28,579 bases of DNA from Clostridiales bacterium (GTDB taxonomy: Bacteria; Bacillota; Clostridia; Lachnospirales; Cellulosilyticaceae): the NCBI GenBank assembly GCA_019418225.1, contig DYCF01000051.1:1-28579 (forward strand), in the 5' to 3' direction. The translations under genes and the position numbers were made by a program. The notes under the pieces are model-generated. The model saw only the letters and a program-made list of their open reading frames with translations. It had not been told where the DNA came from and did not search any database. Shown piece after piece: positions 1 through 7,399 of the stretch. Numbering within the stretch: position 1 is the stretch's first letter; each line of letters opens with the position of its first letter.

Positions 1-70
1 AATGTGAAATCATTGAGAGAAAACAATTTACGTACATGTATATTTCAAGGTTTTATTTGGTTTCTCTATA
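1..70 (-). repeat. MITE-like repeat, partial copy A
   Basis: This is the inverse orientation of the first half of the 115-bp repeat found many times at 16187-23230. The outer end TCTCTATA lies at 63-70, and the opposed GAGAAA and TTTCTC arms of hairpin I are visible. The element runs off the left edge of the window, so its second hairpin is not seen. It is the only copy in reverse orientation. Confidence 0.85.
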
Positions 71-141
71 CAAAAGAAAAGTAGAGATTTAATTAAAATA
101 AGGCGTATAACATATAAGAAGGAATGAATATATTTGTAAGT

Positions 142-178
142 AAAAAAGCATTCACTAAGTATTTAGTGGATGCTTTTT
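142..178 (+). terminator. Rho-independent terminator of an upstream gene outside the window
   Basis: GCATTCACTAA and TTAGTGGATGC form an 11-bp stem with a four-base loop, followed by five T and preceded by six A, so it could act in both directions. The gene it ends is not in the window. Terminators at 7231 and 8427 carry the same AGCATTCAC core. Confidence 0.8.
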
Positions 179-324
179 GAATGATGTTAAAAATTTAGGT
201 TACATATGATGAAAAAAAATAAATACAACATTAAGCTATATGAGATAAAGATAAGGTGGGGGTTAAGTAAATAGATGAAGACTGATATAATAAAACTTAA
301 ATATTAAGGCTACAAGGAGATACA

Positions 325-1077
325 ATGAGGATTATTATTTCACCTGCAAAGAAAATGAATATTGATACGGATTCTTTTGAAATACAAAGATTACCTATAT
401 TTTTAGAGGAGACAAAGCAGCTTTGTAAGGCTATACAGGAAATGACATTGCCCCAAGTGAAGGCACTTTGGGAATGCAGTGATAAGTTAGCGGCGCTTAA
501 TTATGATAGATTTACAGATATGAGATTAGAAGAGCGTTTAACACCAGCAATTCTTTCTTTTGAGGGACTGCAGTATCAACATATGGCGCCTATGGTATTT
601 ACTGAGGAGGCGCTTGCTTATGTGGAAGAGCATTTGCGTATCTTATCAGGATTTTATGGCGTGCTTACACCATTTACAGGAGTTACGCCATATCGCCTGG
701 AGATGCAGGCAAAGTTATCTGTAGAGGGGAAGAAAGATTTATATGAATTTTGGGGAGATAAATTATATCGTACAGTGATAAGTGAAGATCATGTCATTAT
801 TAATCTAGCTTCAAGAGAATATGCCAAGGCAATTGAGCAGTATTTATCACCCAAGGATAAGTTTATTACTATAGAGTTTGCAGAGTATGTGGATGGCAAG
901 GTAAAACAAAAAGGAACATGGGCCAAAATGGCTCGTGGGGAGATGGTACGCTTTATGGCAGAGCATCAAGTATCGAACATAGAGCAGATTAAAGCGTTTA
1001 ATGTATTAGGATATAAGTATAGAGAAGATTTATCTACGGATACAAGAATGATATTTATTAGAACAGACTCAGAATAA
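325..1077 (+). CDS. yaaA: Peroxide stress protein YaaA (DUF328 / UPF0246)
   Basis: This encodes a 250-residue cytoplasmic protein of the YaaA family, full length for the family. The N-terminus MRIIISPAKKM is the family hallmark. In Escherichia coli YaaA limits free intracellular iron during hydrogen peroxide stress and so reduces Fenton damage. The same role here is inferred from the family only. The start is supported by AAGGAG at 315-320 with a short spacer to ATG 325. A TATAAT at 286-291 with a poor -35 (TTAAGT, 17 nt upstream) is a possible promoter. The gene looks monocistronic: about 90 nt of non-coding DNA and the cold-shock promoter follow it. No Fur or PerR box was recognised by eye. 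Confidence 0.93.
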   Translation: MRIIISPAKKMNIDTDSFEIQRLPIFLEETKQLCKAIQEMTLPQVKALWECSDKLAALNYDRFTDMRLEERLTPAILSFEGLQYQHMAPMVFTEEALAYVEEHLRILSGFYGVLTPFTGVTPYRLEMQAKLSVEGKKDLYEFWGDKLYRTVISEDHVIINLASREYAKAIEQYLSPKDKFITIEFAEYVDGKVKQKGTWAKMARGEMVRFMAEHQVSNIEQIKAFNVLGYKYREDLSTDTRMIFIRTDSE

Positions 1078-1170
1078 GGAGCGTTATGAGATATATTATG
1101 GAAGAGATTTTGTTTAATAAGTGATAATAAGCAATTTAGAAAGATAGTATGCTAAAAAAATAAATACTGC

Positions 1171-1199
1171 TTGACAAATTGTGAAATAGAATGTATACT
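1171..1199 (+). promoter_or_regulatory. Sigma-A promoter of the first cold-shock gene
   Basis: TTGACA (1171-1176), a 17-nt spacer and TATACT (1194-1199) make a near-consensus housekeeping promoter. It lies about 150 nt upstream of the ATG, so the transcript starts with a long leader. The paralogous gene at 8660 has an equivalent promoter at 8486-8514. Confidence 0.85.
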
Positions 1200-1205
1200 A
1201 AATAA

Positions 1206-1352
1206 ATATTAAGTAGTTGTTTATAGCTTTAAATGTTGATTTTAATTCACATGCTATTAGAGATTATATACATTGCTCGATGTAATCTGTAATATTATGT
1301 GAATTTTTTTGTTCCATTTTGATTACAGAAATTCATATTAGGAGGTACCAAC
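1206..1352 (+). promoter_or_regulatory. Structured 5' leader of cold-shock gene 1
   Basis: This untranslated leader of about 145 nt is almost identical to the leader at 8521-8659. It can fold into a nested hairpin: outer stem TTCACAT (1246-1252) with ATGTGAA (1297-1303), inner stem AGATTA (1261-1266) with TAATCT (1283-1288). Seven T follow the outer stem, so it could attenuate transcription as well as act as a temperature-sensitive fold. The leader also shares the block TAGTTGTTTATAGCTTTAA near its start. It ends in the strong Shine-Dalgarno TAGGAGGTACCAAC before the ATG. Long cold-responsive leaders are known for cspA genes. The fold here was drawn by eye. Confidence 0.65.
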
Positions 1353-1550
1353 ATGACAGGTACAGTTAAATGGTTTAACGCAGAAAAAGGATTCGGTTTT
1401 ATTGAAAGAGAAGATGGAGATGACGTATTCGTACATTTCTCAGCTATTCAAGGAGATGGATTCAAATCTCTTGATGAAGGACAAAAAGTAAACTTCGACA
1501 TCACTAAAGGTCCACGTGGTGCTCAAGCAGAAAACGTTACAAGAGCATAA
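1353..1550 (+). CDS. Cold-shock protein, CspA/CspB family (copy 1)
   Basis: This encodes a 65-residue single cold-shock domain, the usual family length. RNP1-type KGFGFI (residues 13-18) and RNP2-type VFVHFS (residues 25-30) are both present. These proteins bind single-stranded RNA and DNA and act as RNA chaperones that melt secondary structure at low temperature. AGGAGG at 1341-1346 fixes the start. The copy at 8660-8857 differs at only a few residues, for example E22 here and Q there. The whole unit (promoter, leader, ORF, terminator) is duplicated, pointing to a transcription-unit duplication. Identity is very secure. Individual csp letter names cannot be assigned. Confidence 0.96.
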   Translation: MTGTVKWFNAEKGFGFIEREDGDDVFVHFSAIQGDGFKSLDEGQKVNFDITKGPRGAQAENVTRA

Positions 1551-1560
1551 TTTTGTAACA

Positions 1561-1600
1561 AAAAAGGTAGAAGCTAAGTTTTAGCTTCTACCTTTTTTTT
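1561..1600 (+). terminator. Terminator of cold-shock gene 1
   Basis: AAAAAGGTAGAAGCTAA pairs with TTAGCTTCTACCTTTTT across a short loop, followed by more T. It is the counterpart of the terminator at 8868-8906, with compensating stem differences (GTAGAAGC here, GTATAAGC there). Confidence 0.93.
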
Positions 1601-1747
1601 GTATTTAGGTACTAAAAATTTAAGATTAAAAGATAAGGAATGTTATAGCAAGAATTGCATTTATAGGATTATGGCATATAATAATTAGTATGATTAAAAT
1701 TCTGAAATGTTTAAAAAATAAGTATTGGCAATAGGAAGGGGGTTATA

Positions 1748-3015
1748 ATGGGGAAGCAATTAAATAAACCAAAGTCTTCTTGGTTTAATGTGGGTTACAT
1801 ATTAAAAATGATTTGGCAAGGGGATAGGGGAATCGTTATATATTCCATGTTCAAGGCTATTTCGGAAAATATTTTTTATGTGTTTTTCTTTGTGTACCTT
1901 ACCAAATATATTTATACCTGCATAGAACAGCATACAGCATTTAATGAAATGGTACAGTTAGTGGCATTATTGTGCGGTGTTCATGTTTTGCTGCACATTT
2001 CTTCAGCGGGGCATCAATATTATTTAAAATGTCATACGCCAGAGGTATATCGCTATATTATCAGCTGGATTTTTCCAATACCCGTGATGGCCGTACGGCA
2101 ACATATGTGAAGCGCATATTTTATGAAAAGAAATATGCTGCAGAATTAAGGCTCTTTAATATTGCAAGCCGGTTATTAAAACGCCATGAAGAAGCCTATG
2201 AAGGGATGTATGAACGCACCAGGGCCCTTCGTAAAAAAGCCGCTAAATATGAATCTATTCGCTGGAGCACCTTTGGACTTATGACTTATATACTGCCATT
2301 TTTATATGTGGCCTGGGTTGTTAAGACGCGAGAGGGTGTTAATATTGGGGCATATCTTGCTATGGCAACAAGTCTTGAATTCGTAGCAGGAAATATCTCA
2401 GATATGGTGGAACAGGTGGTTATTTTAAATAAGCATGGATTATTTATGGGCAATCTACGTGAGTTTCTAGAATATGACTCACAAAATGAAGAGCAAGGGG
2501 CTCAGAAGACAAAGTTATGCCCCATTTCAGAAAATGTATTGATGCACAGCCCTAGAAATGAAGAGGAGTGTAAGTTAGTTGAAATGGCATTGGAAAAAGC
2601 ACAATTTGGCGAAAAGCTTAAGACATTGCCAAGTGGGATTGAGACCATGGTTTCTAAGGAATTTGATGAGAACGGTGTGGTCTTATCAGGGGGTGAAGCT
2701 CAGAAGGTTGCTATATCTAGGCTATTTATGAAAGGACAGCAGCTTCCTGTCGCCATTTTAGATGAACCGTCTTCTGCCCTAGACCCTATTGCTGAATATA
2801 CGCTAAATACCAATATGATGAATAATGCAAAAGAAGCAACTATTATTTTTATCAGTCATCGCCTTTCTACAACAAGGGATGCAGACCGCATCTATTTATT
2901 TGAACATGGTCAGATTATAGAGCAAGGCACACATGATGAACTGATGGCACTAAATGGAGAATATGCAGAAATGTTTGAGAAACAAGCGTATTATTATAAA
3001 TTGAAGATAGGTTAG
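1748..3015 (+). pseudogene. Degraded ABC exporter (fused TMD-NBD type), frameshifted and internally deleted
   Basis: The first 120 codons (start 1748, AAGGGGG at about 1736) encode the N-terminal membrane part of an ABC exporter and end at 2110. The coding signal continues in another frame from about 2030-2100 to 3015. That second part carries the end of the transmembrane domain (KRIFYEKKYAAELRLFN, then a hydrophobic stretch) and the distal half of the ATPase domain: signature VLSGGEAQ, Walker B AILDEPSSALD and the switch histidine in FISHRLS. Walker A (GxxGxGKS/T) and the Q-loop region are absent. The sequence passes from linker (NLREFLEYDSQ) straight to the ISENVLM segment that normally follows them. 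Much of the membrane domain is also missing. So there is one frameshift and at least two deletions, and ATP hydrolysis is not expected. The sequencing-error explanation covers the frameshift but not the lost Walker A. Confidence 0.85.
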
Positions 3016-3047
3016 AAGTATATAATAAGGATATAGGAGGGGATAGG

Positions 3048-3440
3048 ATGACGAATAAGGAGATTGTTAAAGCATTTTTTATAGAAAGCTATGAAAAGCA
3101 TAATTATGAGTTTGCCATGCAGCATATGGCAGATGATTATTATGATCATAGTCCAGCAGGTGCAAGAAGCAATCAAGATGCTGTAAAGATTTTAAAAATA
3201 GTAGAAGGCATGTTTTCCAATTTAAAGATAGAAGTATTAGACCTTATTGAAGAAGCAGATCAAGTAGCAGCTAGGATAAAGTATACAGGAGTACATACAG
3301 GAAATTGCATGGGAATAGAAGCAACGGGAAAGACGATTAGCTTTGAGGCGCTAGAAAACTTTAAGTTAGAGCAGGGAATAATTACAGAATCATGGGGCTA
3401 TTGGCCTGATTCATATATTAAGGAATACTTAGAGCAGTAA
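3048..3440 (+). CDS. SnoaL-like (NTF2 superfamily) ester cyclase-type protein
   Basis: This encodes a 130-residue soluble protein with the SnoaL/NTF2-like pattern: an N-terminal helix with a FF.ESYEKHNYEFA segment, then D..YYDHSP (residues 29-36), and a C-terminal sheet with GIITESWGYWPD. The family folds as a cone-shaped barrel that binds small hydrophobic ligands. Some members cyclise polyketides, but many stand-alone bacterial copies have no known substrate, and no biosynthetic cluster is present here. AGGAGGGG at 3035-3042 supports the ATG. It lies 32 nt behind the ABC pseudogene on the same strand. A TATAAT at 3021-3026 may give it its own transcription. Confidence 0.8.
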   Translation: MTNKEIVKAFFIESYEKHNYEFAMQHMADDYYDHSPAGARSNQDAVKILKIVEGMFSNLKIEVLDLIEEADQVAARIKYTGVHTGNCMGIEATGKTISFEALENFKLEQGIITESWGYWPDSYIKEYLEQ

Positions 3441-3535
3441 GTTTTTTAAAGTACAGCAGATAAGGACATTTTTATATACTAAAGAAATGTGGTGCTAACC
3501 ACTTTCTTGTTACATAAGGTAAGGAGATATTAGTG

Positions 3536-4189
3536 ATGACAAAAAACATGATGAAAAGATGTATGATGTGTATTATGGGATTATTTATTGCAGCCATTGG
3601 GGTGGCAATTACAAAGAAAGCTGCATTAGGGGTATCCCCTATTTCTTCAGTGGCTAATGTGGTCAGTATGAAGTATATGAGCCTTTCTTTAGGAAACTGC
3701 CTGATTATATGGAACTGCATTTTGATATTAGGCCAGTTTTTATTGCTGCGCAGCAAGTTTCAAGTTTTTGAACTATTACAGATTCCACTTTCATTTTTAT
3801 TTGGCTGGTTTACAGACTTTGGACTTTGGCTGGTTTCATCTCTTGAGGTACAAGGATACATAAGTCAAATTTTAATGGTAATTTTAGGAACTATTGTATT
3901 AGGTCTTGGCATCTCTATGACGGTGATTGCCGATGTAATTATGAATTCAGGAGAAGCCTTTGTTAAGGCATTGTCACAGGTTATAAAAAAAGAATTTGGC
4001 AATGTAAAAATAGTCTTTGATGTAAGCTGCGTAGTCCTTGCAGTAGGTATTTCATTAGTACTTTTTGATGCAAAGATTGTAGGGACTAGAGAAGGAACGA
4101 TTATTGCAGCCTTACTGACAGGCGTAGTTGTGAAGTTCTTTATAAATAAGCTCAATGCACCATTAGGCAAATTATTGAGAGAGCAATAA
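3536..4189 (+). CDS. YitT/YczE-type integral membrane protein
   Basis: This encodes a protein of 217 residues with about five or six hydrophobic segments. The N-terminal pattern G.FI.A.GVAITKKAALGVSPISS, with the alternating small residues and GVSP turn, matches the YczE/YyaS/YitT membrane family (DUF6198-like). Its transport or sensor function is not established. A GTG at 3533 is in frame immediately before the ATG. AAGGAG at 3521-3526 is 9 nt from the ATG and 6 nt from the GTG, so the ATG is preferred. An AAGAAA-GTGG/CCAC-TTTCTT hairpin at 3480-3510 precedes the gene. A strong terminator at 4217-4250 ends the unit. Confidence 0.8.
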   Translation: MTKNMMKRCMMCIMGLFIAAIGVAITKKAALGVSPISSVANVVSMKYMSLSLGNCLIIWNCILILGQFLLLRSKFQVFELLQIPLSFLFGWFTDFGLWLVSSLEVQGYISQILMVILGTIVLGLGISMTVIADVIMNSGEAFVKALSQVIKKEFGNVKIVFDVSCVVLAVGISLVLFDAKIVGTREGTIIAALLTGVVVKFFINKLNAPLGKLLREQ

Positions 4190-4216
4190 ATAGGAAAATC
4201 AATATTTAAAGAGGAG

Positions 4217-4250
4217 GTGCTGCAAAATTTATTTTGCAGCACACTTTTTT
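4217..4250 (+). terminator. Rho-independent terminator after the YitT/YczE-type gene
   Basis: GTGCTGCAAAAT pairs with ATTTTGCAGCAC, and seven T follow shortly after the stem. It separates the membrane protein gene from the MerR-controlled operon. Confidence 0.93.
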
Positions 4251-4307
4251 TGAGCAGAAAGCTTCAATATAATAGGTAGATTAAAATGGCATTAACACAA
4301 AAAGTTC

Positions 4308-4338
4308 TTGCCCTGGAGTGAACTTAAGGGTATATAGT
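4308..4338 (+). promoter_or_regulatory. MerR-type promoter and operator with 19-bp spacer
   Basis: TTGCCC (4308-4313) and TATAGT (4333-4338) are separated by 19 bp. The spacer region contains the dyad CCCTGGAGT-GA-ACTTAAGGG at 4311-4330 (7 of 9 positions pair). A 19-20 bp spacer with a central dyad is the established architecture of promoters activated by MerR-family regulators, which distort the DNA to realign the -35 and -10. A MerR gene lies in this operon (4955-5371), so autoregulation is the natural inference. Confidence 0.8.
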
Positions 4339-4389
4339 TTTTATAAGCCATAGAGAAGGCAAATAGATATAAGAAAAAGGATGAGTGAA

Positions 4390-4932
4390 ATGAAAAAAAA
4401 TATCGGATCAGCATTGGCATTATATCCAAGTCCATTAGTAGTGGTAGGTGCTATGGTAAACGGAAAACCAAATTGGGTATTAGTAGGACATCTTGGCATT
4501 ATGGGACATGACCATGTGATGATAAGCCTTGCAAAACCTCATTATACCAATCAAGGCATTATAGAGAATAAGGTACTTTCTGTGAATATTGTTACAGAAG
4601 ATTGGCTGGCAAAGGCAGACAAAATGGGATGCATCAGTGGCAATAAAGAAGATAAATCAGAAGCTTTTACATATACTATTGGCGCAGCAGGTGCGCCTAT
4701 GATTGATGAAGCAAAGGTGAGCGTGGAATGTGAAGTTACAGATAGCTATGAAACAAAAGGATTTGATAACTTTATCTGCACCATAGCAGGAACTTATGCA
4801 GATGAAAGTATTTTAAATGAAGCAGGCAAAATTAATTATCATGTATTAAAACCTGTGTTATTTGAAATGCCAACTTATGAATATTTAAGAACAGGCGATG
4901 TCATCGGAAAGTGCACAAAAATCGGAAAGTAA
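4390..4932 (+). CDS. Flavin reductase-like, FMN-binding split-barrel protein
   Basis: This encodes a protein of about 180 residues with the flavin-reductase-like split-barrel pattern: an N-terminal YPSPLVVVGAMVNGKPNW strand region, a central PHYTNQGI.EN..LSVNIVTED segment, and a C-terminal HVLKPVLFE strand. Members bind FMN and pass electrons from NAD(P)H to acceptors or to partner oxygenases; the partner here is unknown. An in-frame ATG at 4381 directly abuts AAAAAGG, leaving no spacer. The ATG at 4390 sits 8 nt from AGGA and is preferred. It is the first gene after the MerR-type promoter, and its stop is 22 nt before the merR start. Confidence 0.85.
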   Translation: MKKNIGSALALYPSPLVVVGAMVNGKPNWVLVGHLGIMGHDHVMISLAKPHYTNQGIIENKVLSVNIVTEDWLAKADKMGCISGNKEDKSEAFTYTIGAAGAPMIDEAKVSVECEVTDSYETKGFDNFICTIAGTYADESILNEAGKINYHVLKPVLFEMPTYEYLRTGDVIGKCTKIGK

Positions 4933-4954
4933 GATGACAGGAGGAGGAGAGCCA

Positions 4955-5371
4955 ATGACCATTAAAGAAGCTTCAGAAAAAACAGGTGTATCTATTGATA
5001 ACCTTAGATATTACGAAAGAATTGGCCTTTTGCCGCCCATTCCAAGAAATGCAGCAGGCATTCGTAATTATGATGAAAGAGCTATTCATTGGATTGAATT
5101 TGTGCTCAAATTCAAAGAAGCAGGGGCTTCACTAGAAGCTATTATTGAGTATGTCCGTTTGGCACATTCCGAAAATGATACAAAGGAAGCAAGAAGAGAA
5201 ATATTACTGGAAGTACAGAGGAATCTAACAAGTCGAATTGAAAAGTTACAAAGATGTTTAGATGTGACAGAGTATAAAATAGAAAATTACTATGACTTAT
5301 GTGAGCCGGTAACTCGAAAGATGGTAGAAGAATGGCGAGCAGGAGAAACGCATACAGACAAAGAATCATAA
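4955..5371 (+). CDS. MerR family transcriptional regulator
   Basis: This encodes a 138-residue protein. The winged helix-turn-helix is at the N-terminus (MTIKEASEKTGVSIDNLRYYERIGLLPP, residues 1-28), followed by RN..GIRNYDERAIHWIEF and a C-terminal helix that would form the dimer coiled coil (residues about 80-120). One cysteine (C100) falls in the coiled coil and another near residue 117. There is no metal-binding CxxC loop, so an organic electrophile or redox signal is more likely than a metal. The small size and context resemble the AdhR/NmlR group. GGAGGAGGAGA at 4940-4950 fixes the start; a longer in-frame reading from 4898 overlaps the upstream gene and lacks this site. The likely target is the promoter at 4308-4338. 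Confidence 0.92.
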   Translation: MTIKEASEKTGVSIDNLRYYERIGLLPPIPRNAAGIRNYDERAIHWIEFVLKFKEAGASLEAIIEYVRLAHSENDTKEARREILLEVQRNLTSRIEKLQRCLDVTEYKIENYYDLCEPVTRKMVEEWRAGETHTDKES

Positions 5372-5443
5372 GAGCAGTTCTAAGATAAAAAGCAAGTTTG
5401 GCGCAAGCATAGATAGAAGCAGGATATGAGAAAGGGGTAAAAA

Positions 5444-6406
5444 ATGGAATATACAAAGTTAGGCACAACAGATATTGAAGTCTCACGTTTATGTGTGGGA
5501 TGCATGAGTTTTGGCGACCCTGCAAGCAAGATGCATGCATGGACATTAAATCCACAGGAAAGTGAAGCAATCATTAAACATGCATTGGATTTAGGCATCA
5601 ACTTCTTTGATACAGCAAACTGTTATTCAGCAGGCACAAGTGAGGAGTACCTTGGAAAAGCTATTAAAAATAATATTGCAAGGGAAAAGGTCATTCTTGC
5701 TACTAAGGTCTACTTTAATGAAGGCAAGTTATCTAAAGAAGCCATTCCAAGAGAAGTGGAAGGCTCTCTTAAGAGACTTGGCACAGATTATATTGATCTT
5801 TTGATTATTCATCGTTTTGATTATGATACGCCAATCGAGGAAACGATGGAAGCCTTACATCAGATGGTACAGTCGGGAAAAGTCCGTGCAATAGGGGCAT
5901 CAGCCATGTATGGCTATCAGTTTATGAAGATGCAATATGCAGCAGAAAGAAGTGGATGGACGAAATTTGTCTCTATGCAGAATCATTATAATCTCCTTTA
6001 TCGTGAAGATGAAAGGGAACTGATTCCAATCTGTAATGAACAGAAAGTATCTAGAACGCCATATAGCCCACTTGCAGCTGGAAGGCTCTCACGCCCAACG
6101 TGGTCAGCAGATACTTTAAGAAGCAAGACAGATGTGACAGCAGAAGGAAAATATGATGCTACAAGAGCCAGTGATATGATGATTGTACAGCGTGTGTCAG
6201 AACTGGCAGAAAAGAAAAATGCAACAATGACACAGATTGCCCTTGCATGGCAATTGGCTAAGGGGGTAGCTTCGCCTATCATTGGCGCAACGAAAGCAAA
6301 GTATTTGGAAGATGCAGTCGGAAGCTTCAATATTACCTTATCTCAAGAAGAAGTTGCCTTTCTTGAAGCGCCATATGTGCCTCACAAAATTGTTGGTGCA
6401 TTATAG
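5444..6406 (+). CDS. Aldo/keto reductase (operon copy)
   Basis: This encodes a 320-residue (alpha/beta)8-barrel oxidoreductase that reduces aldehydes or ketones with NADPH. The catalytic tetrad is readable: D56 (NFFDTAN), Y61 (NCYS), K88 (LATKVY) and H123 (LIIHRFD). The C-terminal cofactor loop has PIIGATKAKYLEDAV. The length is normal. The closest general type is the YajO/YakC-like bacterial AKRs. AGAAAGGGG before ATG 5444 serves as ribosome binding site. The gene follows merR by 72 nt with no terminator, and precedes the CMD gene by 33 nt, so it belongs to the MerR-controlled operon. A role in detoxifying reactive carbonyls or quinones is inferred from that context. Confidence 0.93.
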   Translation: MEYTKLGTTDIEVSRLCVGCMSFGDPASKMHAWTLNPQESEAIIKHALDLGINFFDTANCYSAGTSEEYLGKAIKNNIAREKVILATKVYFNEGKLSKEAIPREVEGSLKRLGTDYIDLLIIHRFDYDTPIEETMEALHQMVQSGKVRAIGASAMYGYQFMKMQYAAERSGWTKFVSMQNHYNLLYREDERELIPICNEQKVSRTPYSPLAAGRLSRPTWSADTLRSKTDVTAEGKYDATRASDMMIVQRVSELAEKKNATMTQIALAWQLAKGVASPIIGATKAKYLEDAVGSFNITLSQEEVAFLEAPYVPHKIVGAL

Positions 6407-6439
6407 GTAAAATAATAGTATGAAGGAAGAAGGATAAAG

Positions 6440-7207
6440 ATGGGTAGGACAGAGTTTTCTAAGAAATATCACGAAAAAATGTTTCCAGGTTATGTGTCGA
6501 AGTTTCTTGAGACAGATCCAGAGTTTATTGAGAGATTTGACAACTTCGCTTTTGATGAGGTTATTAATGAGGAAGGAAGAGGCCTAGACGATAAGACAAG
6601 AATGATGTGCATCTTATCAGTACTTCTGGGATGCCAGGGAATTGATGAATTTAGAGCAATGCTTCCAGCAGCACTTAACTTGGGCGTAACACCAGTAGAG
6701 GTTAAGGAAATGGTTTATCAGGCAGTGGCTTATCTTGGAATAGGAAGGGTACTTCCATATCTTCACGCCGTAAATGAAATACTTATAGCGAGAGGAATTA
6801 AGCTGCCATTAGAAAGTCAGGCAACGACAACTATTGAAGAACGTCTAGAAGCTGGTATTCAGGCGCAGGTAGATATCTTTGGAGAAGGTATGAGAGCGTT
6901 TTATAAGACTGGACCTGATGAGTCTAAACATATTAATAAATGGCTAGCAGATAACTGTTTTGGTGATTATTATACAAGAAAGGGATTAGACCATAAACAA
7001 AGAGAAATGATTATCTTCTGCTTTTTATATGCTCAAGGGGGCTGCGAGATGCAGCTTATTAGTCATGCAGCGGCGAATATGAGAATTGGAAATGATAAAC
7101 AGTTTCTAATTAATATTATTTCACAGTGCATTCCTTTTATAGGCTATCCAAGGTCTTTAAATGCACTAAGGTGTGTAAATGAAGCAGTAAAGCAGGATGA
7201 AAAATAA
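6440..7207 (+). CDS. Tandem carboxymuconolactone decarboxylase (CMD) domain protein
   Basis: This encodes a 255-residue helical protein with two CMD-like units. Unit one (about residues 40-115) has KTRMMCILSVLLGCQG, ALNLGVTPVEVKEMVYQ and GIGRVLPYLHAVNE. Unit two (about 150-250) has KQREMIIFCFLYAQGGCE and SHAAANMRIGND. The AhpD CxxC peroxidatic pair is absent; single cysteines occur in each unit. The family includes gamma-CMD and alkylhydroperoxidase-like proteins. In operons with MerR regulators and aldo/keto reductases it is usually annotated only by domain. AAGGAAGAAGGA precedes ATG 6440. It is the last gene of the operon, ended by the terminator at 7231. Confidence 0.88.
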   Translation: MGRTEFSKKYHEKMFPGYVSKFLETDPEFIERFDNFAFDEVINEEGRGLDDKTRMMCILSVLLGCQGIDEFRAMLPAALNLGVTPVEVKEMVYQAVAYLGIGRVLPYLHAVNEILIARGIKLPLESQATTTIEERLEAGIQAQVDIFGEGMRAFYKTGPDESKHINKWLADNCFGDYYTRKGLDHKQREMIIFCFLYAQGGCEMQLISHAAANMRIGNDKQFLINIISQCIPFIGYPRSLNALRCVNEAVKQDEK

Positions 7208-7230
7208 TTCTAAAATAGCGCAAAGGTTAA

Positions 7231-7272
7231 AAATAGCATTCACTAATTCAATATTGGTGAGTGCTGTTTTTT
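7231..7272 (+). terminator. Terminator of the MerR-controlled operon
   Basis: AAATAGCATTCACTAAT pairs with ATTGGTGAGTGCTGTTT (G-T pairs included) across a short loop, followed by six T. The AGCATTCAC core recurs in the terminators at 142 and 8427. Confidence 0.88.
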
Positions 7273-7399
7273 GTGTGTCACATGTAGTTACTATGGATTT
7301 AAAGAAATCTTTGATAGTTTGAAGGATACAAATCATGATTGTGATAAATAATATTATGTAATATGACAAAGGAAAAATGAGAAAGAGGTGTATATAAAT

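Noticed and set aside
1972..3015. A separate 347-residue ABC protein starting at 1972
   Set aside because: Its first 40 or so codons are an out-of-frame reading of the upstream membrane domain, there is no ribosome site, and Walker A is missing. It is part of the pseudogene.
3472..4242. Two minus-strand open frames across the YitT/YczE-type gene
   Set aside because: They mirror a strongly coding membrane protein frame, and one runs through the terminator hairpin.
4898..4954. Longer MerR start overlapping the flavin reductase gene
   Set aside because: The added residues are not part of the MerR fold, and the strong GGAGGAGGAGA site serves the ATG at 4955.
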